A stretch of 64,000 nt of DNA from Streptococcus sp. M334 (GCF_000187745.1 NZ_GL732486.1:420736-484735); one strand, 5' to 3'. Shown: positions 9,327 to 18,982, numbered from the stretch's first letter. Translations and numbers: made by a program. The notes: a model not told the origin generated them from the letters alone.

Positions 9327-9786
9327 TATCCTCTCTCCTTTCGTGGAAGCGTGCTAAACCATTCCACGCTTCCCGAACAGGGAGGTTTGTTATTCCACCA
9401 AAGCATATTGAGCTTTCAATGTGTTTTGATAGGCTAACGAGCCATTGTTCTTTGAAAACTGAATAAAAGTAATCGAATACGTTTCGATAAGAAAAGAGCC
9501 AACGGAACTAACCGCCATGACCTATCTTATAAAGATAGCGAGCGATTCATGTTAGTGATCCGAGAAGCAATCTTTAGCAGGATTGCCTGCAACGACATTC
9601 TTATCGTGATAATGATACTCCCATACAGTCAATAGTCCGAGCGTGATAAAACCGTCGCAGGCAATGAGTATGGCTACATGAGAACCATGCAGGGGTGGAA
9701 CTCCCGTGAGCTTTGCTAAAGCTGTTCGATTGCTGGTAAAACAACTTTTATGAAATCCAAATAAGTGATTTGGAAAGGAGGATTTT
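9327..9786 (+). promoter_or_regulatory. Region between orf8 and xis
   Basis: 460 bp with no gene I can support. It has a perfect 9-bp inverted repeat GGAAGCGTG (9345-9353) / CACGCTTCC (9365-9373) just after orf8, and a GC-rich segment at about 9550-9740 that is open on the minus strand but has no ribosome site. GGAAAGGAGG directly precedes xis. Family knowledge places xis-int promoters here. Confidence 0.5.
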
Positions 9787-9990
9787 ATGAAGCAGACTGA
9801 CATTCCTATTTGGGAACGTTATACCCTAACCATTGAAGAAGCGTCAAAATATTTTCGTATTGGCGAAAACAAGCTACGACGCTTGGCAGAGGAAAATAAA
9901 AATGCAAATTGGCTGATTATGAATGGCAATCGTATTCAGATTAAACGAAAACAATTTGAAAAAATTATAGATACATTGGACGCAATCTAG
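9787..9990 (+). CDS. xis: Tn916 excisionase Xis
   Basis: A 67-residue winged-helix DNA-binding protein ([20 protein letters not shown] at about 13-32) of the exact Tn916 Xis length. It directs integrase toward excision at the transposon ends. A strong AAAGGAGG precedes the ATG. It is 81 bp upstream of int in the same orientation. Confidence 0.95.
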
Positions 9991-10071
9991 CGTCGCCAAA
10001 GGGTCTTGTATATGATAAAATAGTATTAAGTCGTATCAAGGCTCTTTCCATAAAGGAAAGGAGCAAATGCC

Positions 10072-11289
10072 ATGTCAGAAAAAAGACGTGACAATAAAGG
10101 TCGAATCTTAAAGACTGGAGAGAGCCAACGAAAAGACGGAAGATACTTATACAAATATATAGATTCATTTGGAGAACCGCAATTTGTTTACTCGTGGAAA
10201 CTTGTGGCTACAGACCTAGTACCAGCAGGAAAGCGTGATTGTATCTCACTTAGAGAGAAAATCGCAGAGTTACAGAAAGACATTCATGATGGTATTGATG
10301 TTGTAGGAAAGAAAATGACACTCTGCCAGCTTTACGCAAAACAGAACGCTCAAAGACCAAAGGTTAGAAAAAACACTGAAACTGGACGCAAATATCTTAT
10401 GGATATTTTGAAGAAAGACAAGTTAGGTGTAAGAAGTATTGACAGTATTAAGCCATCAGACGCTAAAGAATGGGCTATTAGAATGAGTGAAAATGGTTAT
10501 GCTTATCAAACCATCAATAACTACAAACGTTCTTTAAAGGCTTCATTCTATATTGCTATACAAGATGATTGTGTTCGGAAGAATCCATTTGACTTTCAAC
10601 TGAAAGCAGTTCTTGATGATGATACTGTCCCTAAGACCGTACTAACAGAAGAACAGGAAGAAAAACTGTTAGCCTTTGCAAAAGCTGATAAAACCTACAG
10701 CAAAAATTATGATGAAATTCTGATACTCTTAAAAACAGGTCTTCGTATTTCAGAGTTTGGTGGTTTGACACTTCCAGATTTAGATTTTGAGAATCGTCTT
10801 GTCAATATAGACCATCAGCTATTGAGAGATACTGAAATTGGGTACTACATTGAAACACCAAAGACCAAAAGTGGCGAACGTCAAGTTCCTATGGTTGAAG
10901 AAGCCTATCAAGCATTTAAGCGAGTGTTAGCGAATCGAAAGAATGATAAGCGTGTTGAGATTGATGGATATAGTGATTTCCTCTTTCTTAATAGAAAGAA
11001 CTATCCAAAAGTGGCAAGTGATTACAACGGCATGATGAAAGGTCTTGTTAAGAAATACAATAAGTATAACGAGGATAAATTGCCACACATCACTCCACAT
11101 AGTTTGCGACATACATTCTGTACCAACTATGCAAATGCAGGAATGAATCCAAAGGCATTACAGTACATTATGGGACATGCTAATATAGCCATGACGCTGA
11201 ACTATTACGCACATGCAACATTCGATTCTGCAATGGCAGAAATGAAACGCTTGAATAAAGAGAAGCAACAGGAGCGTCTTGTTGCTTAG
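10072..11289 (+). CDS. int: Tn916 integrase (tyrosine recombinase)
   Basis: A 405-residue tyrosine recombinase, the full Tn916 length. The N-terminal arm-binding domain (EKRRDNKGRILKTGESQRK) is followed by a SAM-like core-binding domain at about 80-170. The catalytic domain shows LLKTGLRISEFGGL (first Arg), TPHSLRHTF (HxxR) and MGHANIAMTLNYYAH with the nucleophile Tyr near residue 379. It excises and integrates the element at AT-rich, bent targets with low site preference. It is intact, so the element could be mobile if the left part is complete. Confidence 0.97.
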   Translation: MSEKRRDNKGRILKTGESQRKDGRYLYKYIDSFGEPQFVYSWKLVATDLVPAGKRDCISLREKIAELQKDIHDGIDVVGKKMTLCQLYAKQNAQRPKVRKNTETGRKYLMDILKKDKLGVRSIDSIKPSDAKEWAIRMSENGYAYQTINNYKRSLKASFYIAIQDDCVRKNPFDFQLKAVLDDDTVPKTVLTEEQEEKLLAFAKADKTYSKNYDEILILLKTGLRISEFGGLTLPDLDFENRLVNIDHQLLRDTEIGYYIETPKTKSGERQVPMVEEAYQAFKRVLANRKNDKRVEIDGYSDFLFLNRKNYPKVASDYNGMMKGLVKKYNKYNEDKLPHITPHSLRHTFCTNYANAGMNPKALQYIMGHANIAMTLNYYAHATFDSAMAEMKRLNKEKQQERLVA

Positions 11290-11460
11290 TAGTACAAATG
11301 AATTTACTACTTATTTACCACTTCTGACAGCTAAGACATGAGGAAATATGCAAAGAAACGTGAAGTATCTTCCTACAGTAAAAATACTCGAAAGCACATA
11401 GAATAAGGCTTTACGAGCATTTAAGAAAATATAAAAAGATAATTAGAAATTTATACTTTG
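11290..11460 (+). other. Right terminus of the Tn916-like element
   Basis: 171 bp between the int stop and the end of Tn916-like sequence. It contains the repeats bound by Int and Xis in Tn916 and ends near AGATAATTAGAAATTTATAC followed by TTTG. The exact last base and coupling sequence cannot be fixed without the left end. Confidence 0.65.
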
Positions 11461-11751
11461 TTTACTGTTAAAATTTCTATTTCCTCTGAATCTCGAATAA
11501 AGGTCTTCAGCGAACTAAGAATTTTTTTCTATTACCTTAATAGTATCATAAATGAGGCTTGATTGAAAGCGTAAACATAGCTTTGATAAGTGATACAACT
11601 ATTCTATACAAAATTTAAACATAAAACTTAGGTATACTTAATAAATGAGAATTTAAGTTAGCTATAACGAAGATAGTAGCATATGTAAAACTCTAAGCAG
11701 GCAGAGCCTGCTAACTCATGACAGAAAAAGATGTTTAGCCTATAGTGCTGT
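11461..11751. other. Degenerate stretch right of Tn916
   Basis: About 290 bp of AT-rich sequence with no supportable gene. A small hairpin GCAGGCAGAGCCTGC is at about 11697-11711. It probably belongs to the host ICE or to the insertion sequence remnant that follows. Confidence 0.4.
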
Positions 11752-12004
11752 CATTAAAAAATCCTCACACATCACGCAAGGAAATCGCTAAATAAAACAG
11801 GCTTTGACCATGTCGGGATTAATTGCAGCACATTCCAAGGATCCAGCTTTTTCTTTTTTTTATAATCGAATTTCCCAAAGAGTAAGCAAGATGAAGGCCG
11901 TCATTGCTTATGCTCATAAGATTCTCAGAATCATTTACAAACTACTTTCCGCCAAGCATACTTATCAAAAAGAGAAGGGGCTAGGACTGAGGAAACAGTT
12001 CTAA
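11752..12004 (+). pseudogene. IS110-family transposase remnant (C-terminal)
   Basis: The frame reads KSSHITQGNR, an in-frame stop (11789-11791), then IKQALTMSGLIAAHSKDPAF and a basic stretch ending in ILRIIYKLLSAKHTYQ. The order G-N-R, an alanine-rich helix, then KILxxIYxxL is the C-terminal (transposase_20) end of IS110-family enzymes. The catalytic DEDD part is gone. It marks an old insertion in the ICE near the place where Tn916 entered. Confidence 0.6.
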
Positions 12005-12128
12005 CGCCAAAACTAAAAAATTTCAATTACACGCTAGTACAGGAATTGATTTTTTACGCTTTCTTACTGTTTTTCCAAATAAAAAAGATGACTTACTGAA
12101 CCTGTAAGCCACCTAATCAGTCGGTTTA

Positions 12129-12233
12129 TTCTGGTGTCTGCCACCGCTTGGCCCGTACGTCCAAGATTGCTATCGGATTTTGTTCTGGTGTCCGCCACCG
12201 CTTGGCCCTTATGTCCAAGATTACTATCAGATT
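12129..12233 (-). repeat. Two tandem 54-bp repeats
   Basis: Two copies begin TTCTGGTGTCTGCCACCGCT and TTCTGGTGTCCGCCACCGCT with a 54-bp period and few differences. 54 bp is a multiple of three, and the minus-strand frame (12264-12064) stays open with an 18-residue repeat containing DSNLGHKGQAVADTR. That frame lies 41 bp downstream of the CHAP gene but has a weak ribosome site, so coding is uncertain. Confidence 0.6.
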
Positions 12234-12305
12234 GACCATGAGCCGACCACTCATTTATAGACATATTGTATCTTTAAATAGCTACAATTTCAAGTGTAAA
12301 CTCTT

Positions 12306-15119
12306 CTATTTGGTCGTATAAGCAAAACTGATGGCACTATCTGCTTGAGAGATTTTTCTAAAGGTATAGTTAGGGTTGCCCCCATAGTTGGTTTCAGACA
12401 CAAGGAAAGAACCATCATCATAGACCTTCTCTACAAAAGCCACATGACCATAGCTGGCTGGTGTACCATGTGTACCTCCTACAAAAGAAACAATAGCACC
12501 TGCTCTTGGTGTAGAGCCCGTTTCCCCACCAAGACTTGAAGCTGTCGCAACCCAGTCTTGACCATTTCCCATGGTATTAATGATTGAAATCTTTTCTCCA
12601 TTTCTACCTTTTAATTTTAAGCCTAACTGGTTCATACGAGCCGCAACACCCCATGTACATTGTCCATAAGCATAGGCCATACCATCTCCACCACCAGGAA
12701 CAGAATGATCATACAAGTCCCCACGAACCCCTTCAAGGGATTGTGGATCACTTTTTGCCTGTCCTCCATTTGTTTGACTAAAGCCTTTTTCAATTTGGTA
12801 ATACCATTCCGTTGCTCTGGTTTGTCTTTCCAGTAGTTTGTCACCAGAATTTCCCTCCCAATAGGTCAGAAAGAGTTGGGCCAGATTGACTGCACTGCCT
12901 GTATTTTTAAAGAAATCCTTTAACCAACTTTGATAGTAAGGACTATCCCCATGAAGCATAAAATCAAGTTGTAGGTCTAAATCATACCATTTCTTATTTT
13001 GGGTGCGTGCATAATTTAACAAGGCTGTATGCCGTGTTGACCCATCTGCGGTATCTGTCCATTGCCCTAAACCTAGACCTCTATGAAGAATATTAGGATA
13101 AGCACCACTATAAATGGCTGGACCTCCAATCGCTAACCAGCTTTCATCATCCCATGAGGAATCGGTAGCGCCAACAGGAGGAGTTAAATAATCTCCTTCA
13201 GCTCGTTTAGGATTAATAGAAGACTCTACCGACCAATTTCCTAAAATTGCCGCAATGGCTTGGGGACTTGCCCCTTGAGATTTCAAAAACTCATAAATAT
13301 GTTTTGCTCGTTCAAACTCATCCCCACCAAACTGACCAATGGCTGGTAAGATAGTGGTCTGAAGTTGAATGACTTTTGGAAAATAAAATTGCGGATTGAC
13401 ATACACAAATTTTTCTTTCTTGTTTTTATACTTTTGATAGGAAACTTTCAAACCTGTATCGTCTGGTGTTTCACCAATAATATCACCCGTTAGGACTCTT
13501 GTCCCCTCAATCGCACGGCCATTATGAATAGAATACAAGGTCAATCGACTCTCATTCTCTCCTTTTCCGTTAGTGAGAATAACATCATCTCCGTCTAGAG
13601 ATACAACACCATCCATTGGTGCGACAATTGTTTGGTGAGCCTTCGCTTCTAGTAGAATATACTCCTGAAGAGTAGGTTTTCCGTCTAAATCATAGTATCC
13701 ATAACGATAAGTCATGGTTAGACTATCTTCGTTGCTTTTCCCCTCAAATGGATTGTCCAATTCCTGCATGGAAGCATAGACACCCTCTTCTTTTAGTTCC
13801 TTTATTTCCTCTTGATCGTCTTTCGATAGTTTATACTTAGGAGTTTCATAGAGGTCTTGCATGGATTTCAAATCATCCCCATCGTTTAAATCATGCCACA
13901 AAGTAGACAGATAATCCTTGTAAGATTCTGAACTAAATAAGTGAACTGGTTTGTGTAACTCATAGTCATGGAATTTAAAGTTCATATAGCCCATCACATC
14001 ATCAACTTTTGTGTAATAAGTAATTCCTTTGTCATTTGTGCGAGTATGTTCTGCATCTTCCCAAGTTAGGTGGGTATAAGCTTTTGTTAATTCAAATTCA
14101 TCTTGTTGAATCAAACTAGCAGATGAAAATCCTAAAAAGAAGCTCATTATAAGTAAAAGAAGAAAGACTATTCCTCCAACTATCCAGGTTACAAGATTTC
14201 CAGCCGCAAATGTAAAGAAGGAAAAGGCTGCTTTTAGTTTTTGATAGATATTTCGGACACTTGTAAGACCTTGTTTCTTTAATTTTCGAAACCGATTTTT
14301 AAAAGAACTTGGGTTATCTTTCGCTAGTTTCCATCCTTTTCCATCCTTAAAATGATGGTATCGCTCTTTTGTGTTGGTCAGTCTTTTCTTGGTAAAACGA
14401 CCTGTTGCTTGTCCTGTTTTGACACTAGCTTTTCCAAGGTTATAAGAAAGGCGACTGTAGCGTTTTCCTTTTCTAATTGTCTCTTGAAGTGTGTGATAAC
14501 CTTCTAAATCTTCATTTTCTGAAGCTAACTCTCCACCTTCACGTCCAAGGACATAAAGAAAAGTTTTGGCTTTCCTACTGACTTTTTTGGACTTATAGAC
14601 TTGTTTAGTAGATTTTAGATTCTCTTTTGCGGCCTTGACTTCTTTCTTAGCTTTTAATTCTTCTAAACTCTTCCCTTGAAAGAAAAAATTAGATTTATGT
14701 TTCGATTCCTGACCGTAGAAAAATTTTTGATTGGTTTTTCTTTCTTTACGACTCTCTTTTCTTTCTTCTTTTGCTTCTACCTTTGCTTCCTTAAATTGCT
14801 TCTTGGCTATTTTCAATCGTTTCCTAGCATGAGGCAACCGTCTGTCTCTTAATTCTTTGCGATTTAAAAGAGATGGAGGACTATTTTGAAGAATATGATT
14901 GTAGTCTTCATTTGCTTGTTTTACTCTAGCCTTTGAAGCTTCTCTCATCTCCTCTAGCTTTTCTTTTATCTCTTTTTTCCATGCTTTTTCATCCAGTCCA
15001 GCGGAATCTTTTTTCTGTTTCCTCACCTCCTTCTTTCCTTGTTTCAAGAATTTCTTCTCATCTTTTAGACTTCTTCTAAATGCCTTTCGGGCACGTATGA
15101 TTTCTCTTTTATCCTTCAT
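12306..15119 (-). CDS. Membrane-anchored lysozyme/CHAP wall hydrolase of the conjugation machine (VirB1-like)
   Basis: A 937-residue protein. Residues 1-300 are very rich in Lys, Arg and Glu, helical, and predicted cytosolic. A single transmembrane segment lies at about 301-335. Outside the membrane follow a linker, an M23-like beta segment at about 495-580 (VAPMDGVVSL; the metal-binding His residues are not evident), a phage-tail-lysozyme domain at about 595-780 (AAILGNWSVESSINP, GLGLGQWT) and a C-terminal CHAP domain at about 812-937 with Cys821 (YGQCTWGVA) and GHVAFVE. It likely opens peptidoglycan for the type IV channel. It is last in the transfer operon, 11 bp after virB4. Confidence 0.88.
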   Translation of the reverse strand: MKDKREIIRARKAFRRSLKDEKKFLKQGKKEVRKQKKDSAGLDEKAWKKEIKEKLEEMREASKARVKQANEDYNHILQNSPPSLLNRKELRDRRLPHARKRLKIAKKQFKEAKVEAKEERKESRKERKTNQKFFYGQESKHKSNFFFQGKSLEELKAKKEVKAAKENLKSTKQVYKSKKVSRKAKTFLYVLGREGGELASENEDLEGYHTLQETIRKGKRYSRLSYNLGKASVKTGQATGRFTKKRLTNTKERYHHFKDGKGWKLAKDNPSSFKNRFRKLKKQGLTSVRNIYQKLKAAFSFFTFAAGNLVTWIVGGIVFLLLLIMSFFLGFSSASLIQQDEFELTKAYTHLTWEDAEHTRTNDKGITYYTKVDDVMGYMNFKFHDYELHKPVHLFSSESYKDYLSTLWHDLNDGDDLKSMQDLYETPKYKLSKDDQEEIKELKEEGVYASMQELDNPFEGKSNEDSLTMTYRYGYYDLDGKPTLQEYILLEAKAHQTIVAPMDGVVSLDGDDVILTNGKGENESRLTLYSIHNGRAIEGTRVLTGDIIGETPDDTGLKVSYQKYKNKKEKFVYVNPQFYFPKVIQLQTTILPAIGQFGGDEFERAKHIYEFLKSQGASPQAIAAILGNWSVESSINPKRAEGDYLTPPVGATDSSWDDESWLAIGGPAIYSGAYPNILHRGLGLGQWTDTADGSTRHTALLNYARTQNKKWYDLDLQLDFMLHGDSPYYQSWLKDFFKNTGSAVNLAQLFLTYWEGNSGDKLLERQTRATEWYYQIEKGFSQTNGGQAKSDPQSLEGVRGDLYDHSVPGGGDGMAYAYGQCTWGVAARMNQLGLKLKGRNGEKISIINTMGNGQDWVATASSLGGETGSTPRAGAIVSFVGGTHGTPASYGHVAFVEKVYDDGSFLVSETNYGGNPNYTFRKISQADSAISFAYTTK

Positions 15120-15130
15120 TTACCTTCCCC

Positions 15131-17485
15131 TTAATTAGAAGCCATTTTATCAGGATCTGTACTCATGATATCAAACAATTGAGTACCTTGAGGAATCTTA
15201 TTTTTAAAGGGAACAACAACTGAACCAGCTTTTATCAGTCCTGCCCCTTTTTCTGGATTGACAAGGTATTTTTCAAGTTCTTTTGACAAGCCTAAGAGTT
15301 GAACCAGTTCTTCTCTATCATTTTTTGCTTGCTTGAGGAGAATCATAAATTCACTATTTGCAATAATCCGTCTACCATTTGGATCTAACAATAAGGTTTC
15401 GACGTTTTGAGTTATTCCAGTCGGACTGGCTCCATATTTTCTGACACGACTCCACAATTTAAAGAAGAAATCACTGGCATATTTATCTAATAAGAGAAGC
15501 TGCATTTCATCAAAATAAATCCAGGTCTTCTTCCCTAATTTTTGGTTCCGAACGACACGATTCCATATCTGATCAAAAACAACCATAAGGGCGATTTGTT
15601 TCAGCTCATCTCCTAACTTCTTAACGTTATAAATCAAGAAATTAGATCCTGTCTGAATATTGGTCTTATGAGAAAAAATATCAAGAGAACCTTCGACATA
15701 CAGTTCCATATCAAGTGCCAAATTCTGCGCTTCTTCTTCTGGTTGTTGACTCAATACAAAGACCCATTCTTCCAAAGAAGGCTCTTTAAATGACTGATAG
15801 GTGAGCCTCGTAACTCGGTCGATAATCGATTTTTCTCTTCCATCCATTTTTCTATCCAATAACTTGCCGATAAAGGATAAAAGAAATTCTGATTTTACCT
15901 TTACAGGATCTTCATCCATATTTTCCTCAGACAAGTCAAGGACATTGAGATAGGTTTGGGAATCAGGCGCAATATCAATCATTTCTCCCCCAAAAGTCCG
16001 TCCAATGACACTGTACTCTGCTTCTGGATCCACGATGATAATTTCAGTATTTTCACCAGATTCCTTGATTTTGGTCGTGATAATTTCATGCTTGGTTGCC
16101 ATCCCTTTCCCTGCTCCAGATGTTCCTAAAATCAGACCAGACGGTGTATTTAATAGGCTGCGATCAATGGTAATAATATTACTTGATATTTGATTGATAC
16201 CGTAATATTTCCCACTACGGTCTTGTAGGTCTACTGAAGTCCAAGGTGAGTTCACTGCTATATTGGACGTTAATAAACTCCGTGATACTCCCTCTAAAAA
16301 ATCACAACCAAATGGCAGCAAACTATTAAAGGCTGCTTCTTGCATATATGGTAGTTTATCAATCATTAGGTCATTTGAACCGGCCACTTGTTGGATAGTG
16401 TCTAGGGCTTGTTTAAGTTCTTCTTCATCCTGACCAAAAACACCAATCAAGAAGACTGTTTGAAACAGTTTATCTCCTGTCTCGGTCATGGTTTTTAAGA
16501 GTTCCTCAGCTTCATCGATATTGCTTTCTAATACATGACCTACTTTTTCCAAATAGATACCTGTACGAGCTAGTTTTTGTTGTTCCCCAATCTTTTGGGA
16601 TTCCATCAAGGTCTTCTTTGTTCGTAGTTTCTTCATGGCATCCGCCTTAGTCGAACTTTGAGCATGAAGGCTCACAATCAATTCCAAATCTCCTTGCATG
16701 AGGTCTCGGATAAACTGATCCCCTAATTCCATGCCGTAGTCTCTCACATAGACAATCTGTAATAAGCGGTCATTGATTTGTAGGTAATTCTTGTTTTTAA
16801 AATCCAAGAGATTAGGTGCTATGAAGTGACGAGTTGTCTGACCCGATCTCGTTAAATCACGGTAAGAAAAAGGAAGATGGTGTTCTCCTCTAAGCATATC
16901 TGCCAACAAGTTGACACGGTCTTCTCCAGCCAAGGATTCAAATCGAGCATCAATTTCTGAGAAACCACTCTTGAAATATTCTCCAATTTGAGACAAGGAA
17001 CGATAAGCTTGTTTGGGATTAGAATCCTTTCTACCAAAGCTAATCAGTTTCACAGCTGAAAAGTTATTTTCACCACTGTCTAAATTTTGATTCATCATTC
17101 GATTCAATTCTTTACGATAGGTATCATACCCATCTTCTTTCTCCTCATACAGAACACTCTGTCTAAACTTTTCTAAATTCAATCTTTTATTAAAGATGGT
17201 CAATTGGAAGTTGGTTTGGTCATCTAAAGAGTTAATCAAATCAGAATACTTCTCAATGATTGCGCCCTTATCTTCTAAACCAACGGTCTGGTAATTGACA
17301 TCACCAAGTAAATAGCTTTGTGAGAAATAATCTTCTTTTACCTGCATCAGACCATTTTGATACAGGGCTTGATAGGAAAGAGTATTAGCCGTTGAGGGTA
17401 ACACTTCCTCTTTTTTCCCTTTAACTTCTTTCTGATTAGTCATTGAAGTTTTTTGTTTCTTTAATGTATTTGATTTTCTTTTCAT
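15131..17485 (-). CDS. VirB4-type conjugation ATPase
   Basis: A 784-residue ATPase. Walker A is at about 454-461 (GTSGAGKG) and Walker B is IYFDEMQLLL in the C-terminal third. The N-terminal 400 residues are the usual VirB4 membrane-associated domain. It powers assembly and function of the type IV secretion channel. ATG 17485 has AAAGGA upstream and overlaps prgI by 50 bp; an ATG at 17443 is a less likely alternative. Neighbours PrgI, VirB6-like and VirD4 give the context. Confidence 0.92.
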   Translation of the reverse strand: MKRKSNTLKKQKTSMTNQKEVKGKKEEVLPSTANTLSYQALYQNGLMQVKEDYFSQSYLLGDVNYQTVGLEDKGAIIEKYSDLINSLDDQTNFQLTIFNKRLNLEKFRQSVLYEEKEDGYDTYRKELNRMMNQNLDSGENNFSAVKLISFGRKDSNPKQAYRSLSQIGEYFKSGFSEIDARFESLAGEDRVNLLADMLRGEHHLPFSYRDLTRSGQTTRHFIAPNLLDFKNKNYLQINDRLLQIVYVRDYGMELGDQFIRDLMQGDLELIVSLHAQSSTKADAMKKLRTKKTLMESQKIGEQQKLARTGIYLEKVGHVLESNIDEAEELLKTMTETGDKLFQTVFLIGVFGQDEEELKQALDTIQQVAGSNDLMIDKLPYMQEAAFNSLLPFGCDFLEGVSRSLLTSNIAVNSPWTSVDLQDRSGKYYGINQISSNIITIDRSLLNTPSGLILGTSGAGKGMATKHEIITTKIKESGENTEIIIVDPEAEYSVIGRTFGGEMIDIAPDSQTYLNVLDLSEENMDEDPVKVKSEFLLSFIGKLLDRKMDGREKSIIDRVTRLTYQSFKEPSLEEWVFVLSQQPEEEAQNLALDMELYVEGSLDIFSHKTNIQTGSNFLIYNVKKLGDELKQIALMVVFDQIWNRVVRNQKLGKKTWIYFDEMQLLLLDKYASDFFFKLWSRVRKYGASPTGITQNVETLLLDPNGRRIIANSEFMILLKQAKNDREELVQLLGLSKELEKYLVNPEKGAGLIKAGSVVVPFKNKIPQGTQLFDIMSTDPDKMASN

Positions 17486-17795
17486 GTTCAGATCCTTTCT
17501 TTCCTGTAATTGTGCGTAGGGGAACCGTTAATTCAAAATGAAGACGGTATTTCAAATAATGTTCAAAATATAAATCATTGGGTTTATAGACTCCAAAAAG
17601 CATGAGGGGGATGGTAAAGGCAAACACAAAACCGTAAACAAACCAATCTCCAAATTGCCAGAAAAAGAGATTCAAGCCCAAAACAATAATTGTGACAATA
17701 AAGGCTGGTAAAACAAAGATGATTTGTCTTGTGGTGAAACCTAACCAAGCCCTGTGTTGGTATTTTGAGATGTCTTTAAAGACACGTGTATTCAT
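17436..17795 (-). CDS. PrgI-family membrane protein of the conjugation channel
   Basis: A 119-residue protein with two close hydrophobic segments (about 25-45 and 50-70) and a short basic C-terminal tail (HEKKIKYIKE). PrgI proteins precede virB4 in Gram-positive conjugation operons and resemble VirB3 in position and topology. GAAAGGA lies ahead of ATG 17795. Confidence 0.82.
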   Translation of the reverse strand: MNTRVFKDISKYQHRAWLGFTTRQIIFVLPAFIVTIIVLGLNLFFWQFGDWFVYGFVFAFTIPLMLFGVYKPNDLYFEHYLKYRLHFELTVPLRTITGKKGSEHEKKIKYIKETKNFND

Positions 17796-17848
17796 GACTT
17801 TCCTTTCTAAAAAGGCTAAGAAGCAATCACTTCCTAGCCTTTATCTAA

Positions 17849-18703
17849 TTACATACCTAAAATTGAGCGAGCCGTACGTTGAGAACCAACGAGGGCAATA
17901 ATTAGTAAGATAGCTTGTACCAAACTACCAAACATAATCGCAAGTGATTGCAGGACTCCTGCACCATTTGAAACAGCTATTTTTCCAGCAGATTCAAACA
18001 AAGGAACAAGAGAAACAATCAGAAAAATAAGAACCCCTTGTACCGCATAGACCATAATATTTTTTAAATAGCCAATACCAATAGACTTCCATTCATCACT
18101 TAAAAATGTTGGAATCGTAAGAGGGGCAAATGGGATCATAAGGTAGAGTTGAATAAATCGAATAGATACTAAAAGATTAACCATGGCTGCACTTACTATC
18201 CGAACAAGCCAAATGAGGAGGGCAAAAAAGCCCACAATCATCCGGCCAATAAATCCTGAACCTTTTAATCCAGAGATGGTATCATACTTTGCCCCACCGT
18301 GAGCCACAATCGAGGCCACTTGTTCAATGGCGTGACTCGCAATCCCGATGATGGCTTCTACAATAACGGTAGTGTTGGTAATTACAACTGCGACCATAAT
18401 ATAACTAATCAACATCGGCGCTAAGGCTTCAAAGGTCATCGCTCCACCAGAGTTAGCAATTTTCTTTGCCATCTTCGAAAATTCTAGGATGAGAACAACT
18501 GATAAAATCGCAACTCCAAGAGGCTGCATGACACTTTTAGTAATACTAGACATATAAGTCCAAACAGTTGGATTGTAGCTAGATAGAGATTTAATCAGAT
18601 CTACCGTAGATTGTAAATCCACATTAAATCCTTCAAATAAATTTTCAGCTGATATTTTTTCAGATGCAAGGTAAACAAAGGGTGAGACTAAACTAAGATT
18701 CAT
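17849..18703 (-). CDS. VirB6/TrbL-like polytopic membrane protein
   Basis: A 284-residue protein with about six hydrophobic helices after a short N-terminal region, and an alanine/glycine-rich segment GGAMTFEALAPMLISYIMV. This topology and its place between the VirB2-like gene and prgI match the TrbL/VirB6 inner channel component of streptococcal ICEs. AGGAGGAT is upstream; ATG 18703 is used because the nearer ATG at 18709 is closed after two codons. Confidence 0.78.
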   Translation of the reverse strand: MNLSLVSPFVYLASEKISAENLFEGFNVDLQSTVDLIKSLSSYNPTVWTYMSSITKSVMQPLGVAILSVVLILEFSKMAKKIANSGGAMTFEALAPMLISYIMVAVVITNTTVIVEAIIGIASHAIEQVASIVAHGGAKYDTISGLKGSGFIGRMIVGFFALLIWLVRIVSAAMVNLLVSIRFIQLYLMIPFAPLTIPTFLSDEWKSIGIGYLKNIMVYAVQGVLIFLIVSLVPLFESAGKIAVSNGAGVLQSLAIMFGSLVQAILLIIALVGSQRTARSILGM

Positions 18704-18719
18704 GTCATTGTTTATCCTC

Positions 18720-18962
18720 CTAAATTGAAATTTGAGTTACAAAGGCTCCAGCAGCTCCGACCATAACACCACCGACAATTTCAAGAATGGCATTTCGAAC
18801 ACCTGGTCCACCATCTTTAATGTTGGTTGCAAGATTGACAATCCCCACAACAACGAGAAAGGCACCAACCGCAATCAATCCCTTCTGCAATAAAGACATA
18901 GCTTGTGCAAACATAGCACTTGCGTCAACTCCATAAACAAAACCTTTAAAATGCGTAATCAT
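18720..18962 (-). CDS. Small VirB2-like (pilin-like) membrane protein
   Basis: An 80-residue protein with two hydrophobic segments (about 25-45 and 58-78) separated by a short loop INIKDGG-like (here TNIKDGGPGVRN). Small two-helix proteins at this position correspond to VirB2/TrbC-type components in Gram-positive type IV systems. A direct family match is not certain. It lies 20 bp downstream of virD4. Confidence 0.65.
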   Translation of the reverse strand: MITHFKGFVYGVDASAMFAQAMSLLQKGLIAVGAFLVVVGIVNLATNIKDGGPGVRNAILEIVGGVMVGAAGAFVTQISI

Positions 18963-18982
18963 CTATTTCCTCTTTTCTATTT

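Larger units (their letters stand above)
1..11460 (+). mobile_element. Right part of a Tn916-family conjugative transposon carrying mega
   Basis: The order tet(M), orf6, orf9 (opposite strand), orf7, orf8, xis, int is that of Tn916, and the proteins match the family members I recognise. The right end is placed near 11460, where a sequence like the Tn916 terminus (AATTTATACTTTG) is followed by unrelated DNA. The left end, including the conjugation genes, is outside the window. With mega inside orf6, this matches the composite type known as Tn2009/Tn2010. It sits inside a second, Tn5252-like element, giving a Tn5253-style composite. Confidence 0.9.

Noticed and set aside
9552..9803. Minus-strand open frame between orf8 and xis
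   Set aside because: It has no ribosome site, is antisense to the xis control region, and shows no recognisable protein pattern.
11461..12305. A full IS110-family insertion sequence
   Set aside because: Only the C-terminal end of the transposase is readable, with a stop codon inside; the N-terminal catalytic part and ends are missing.
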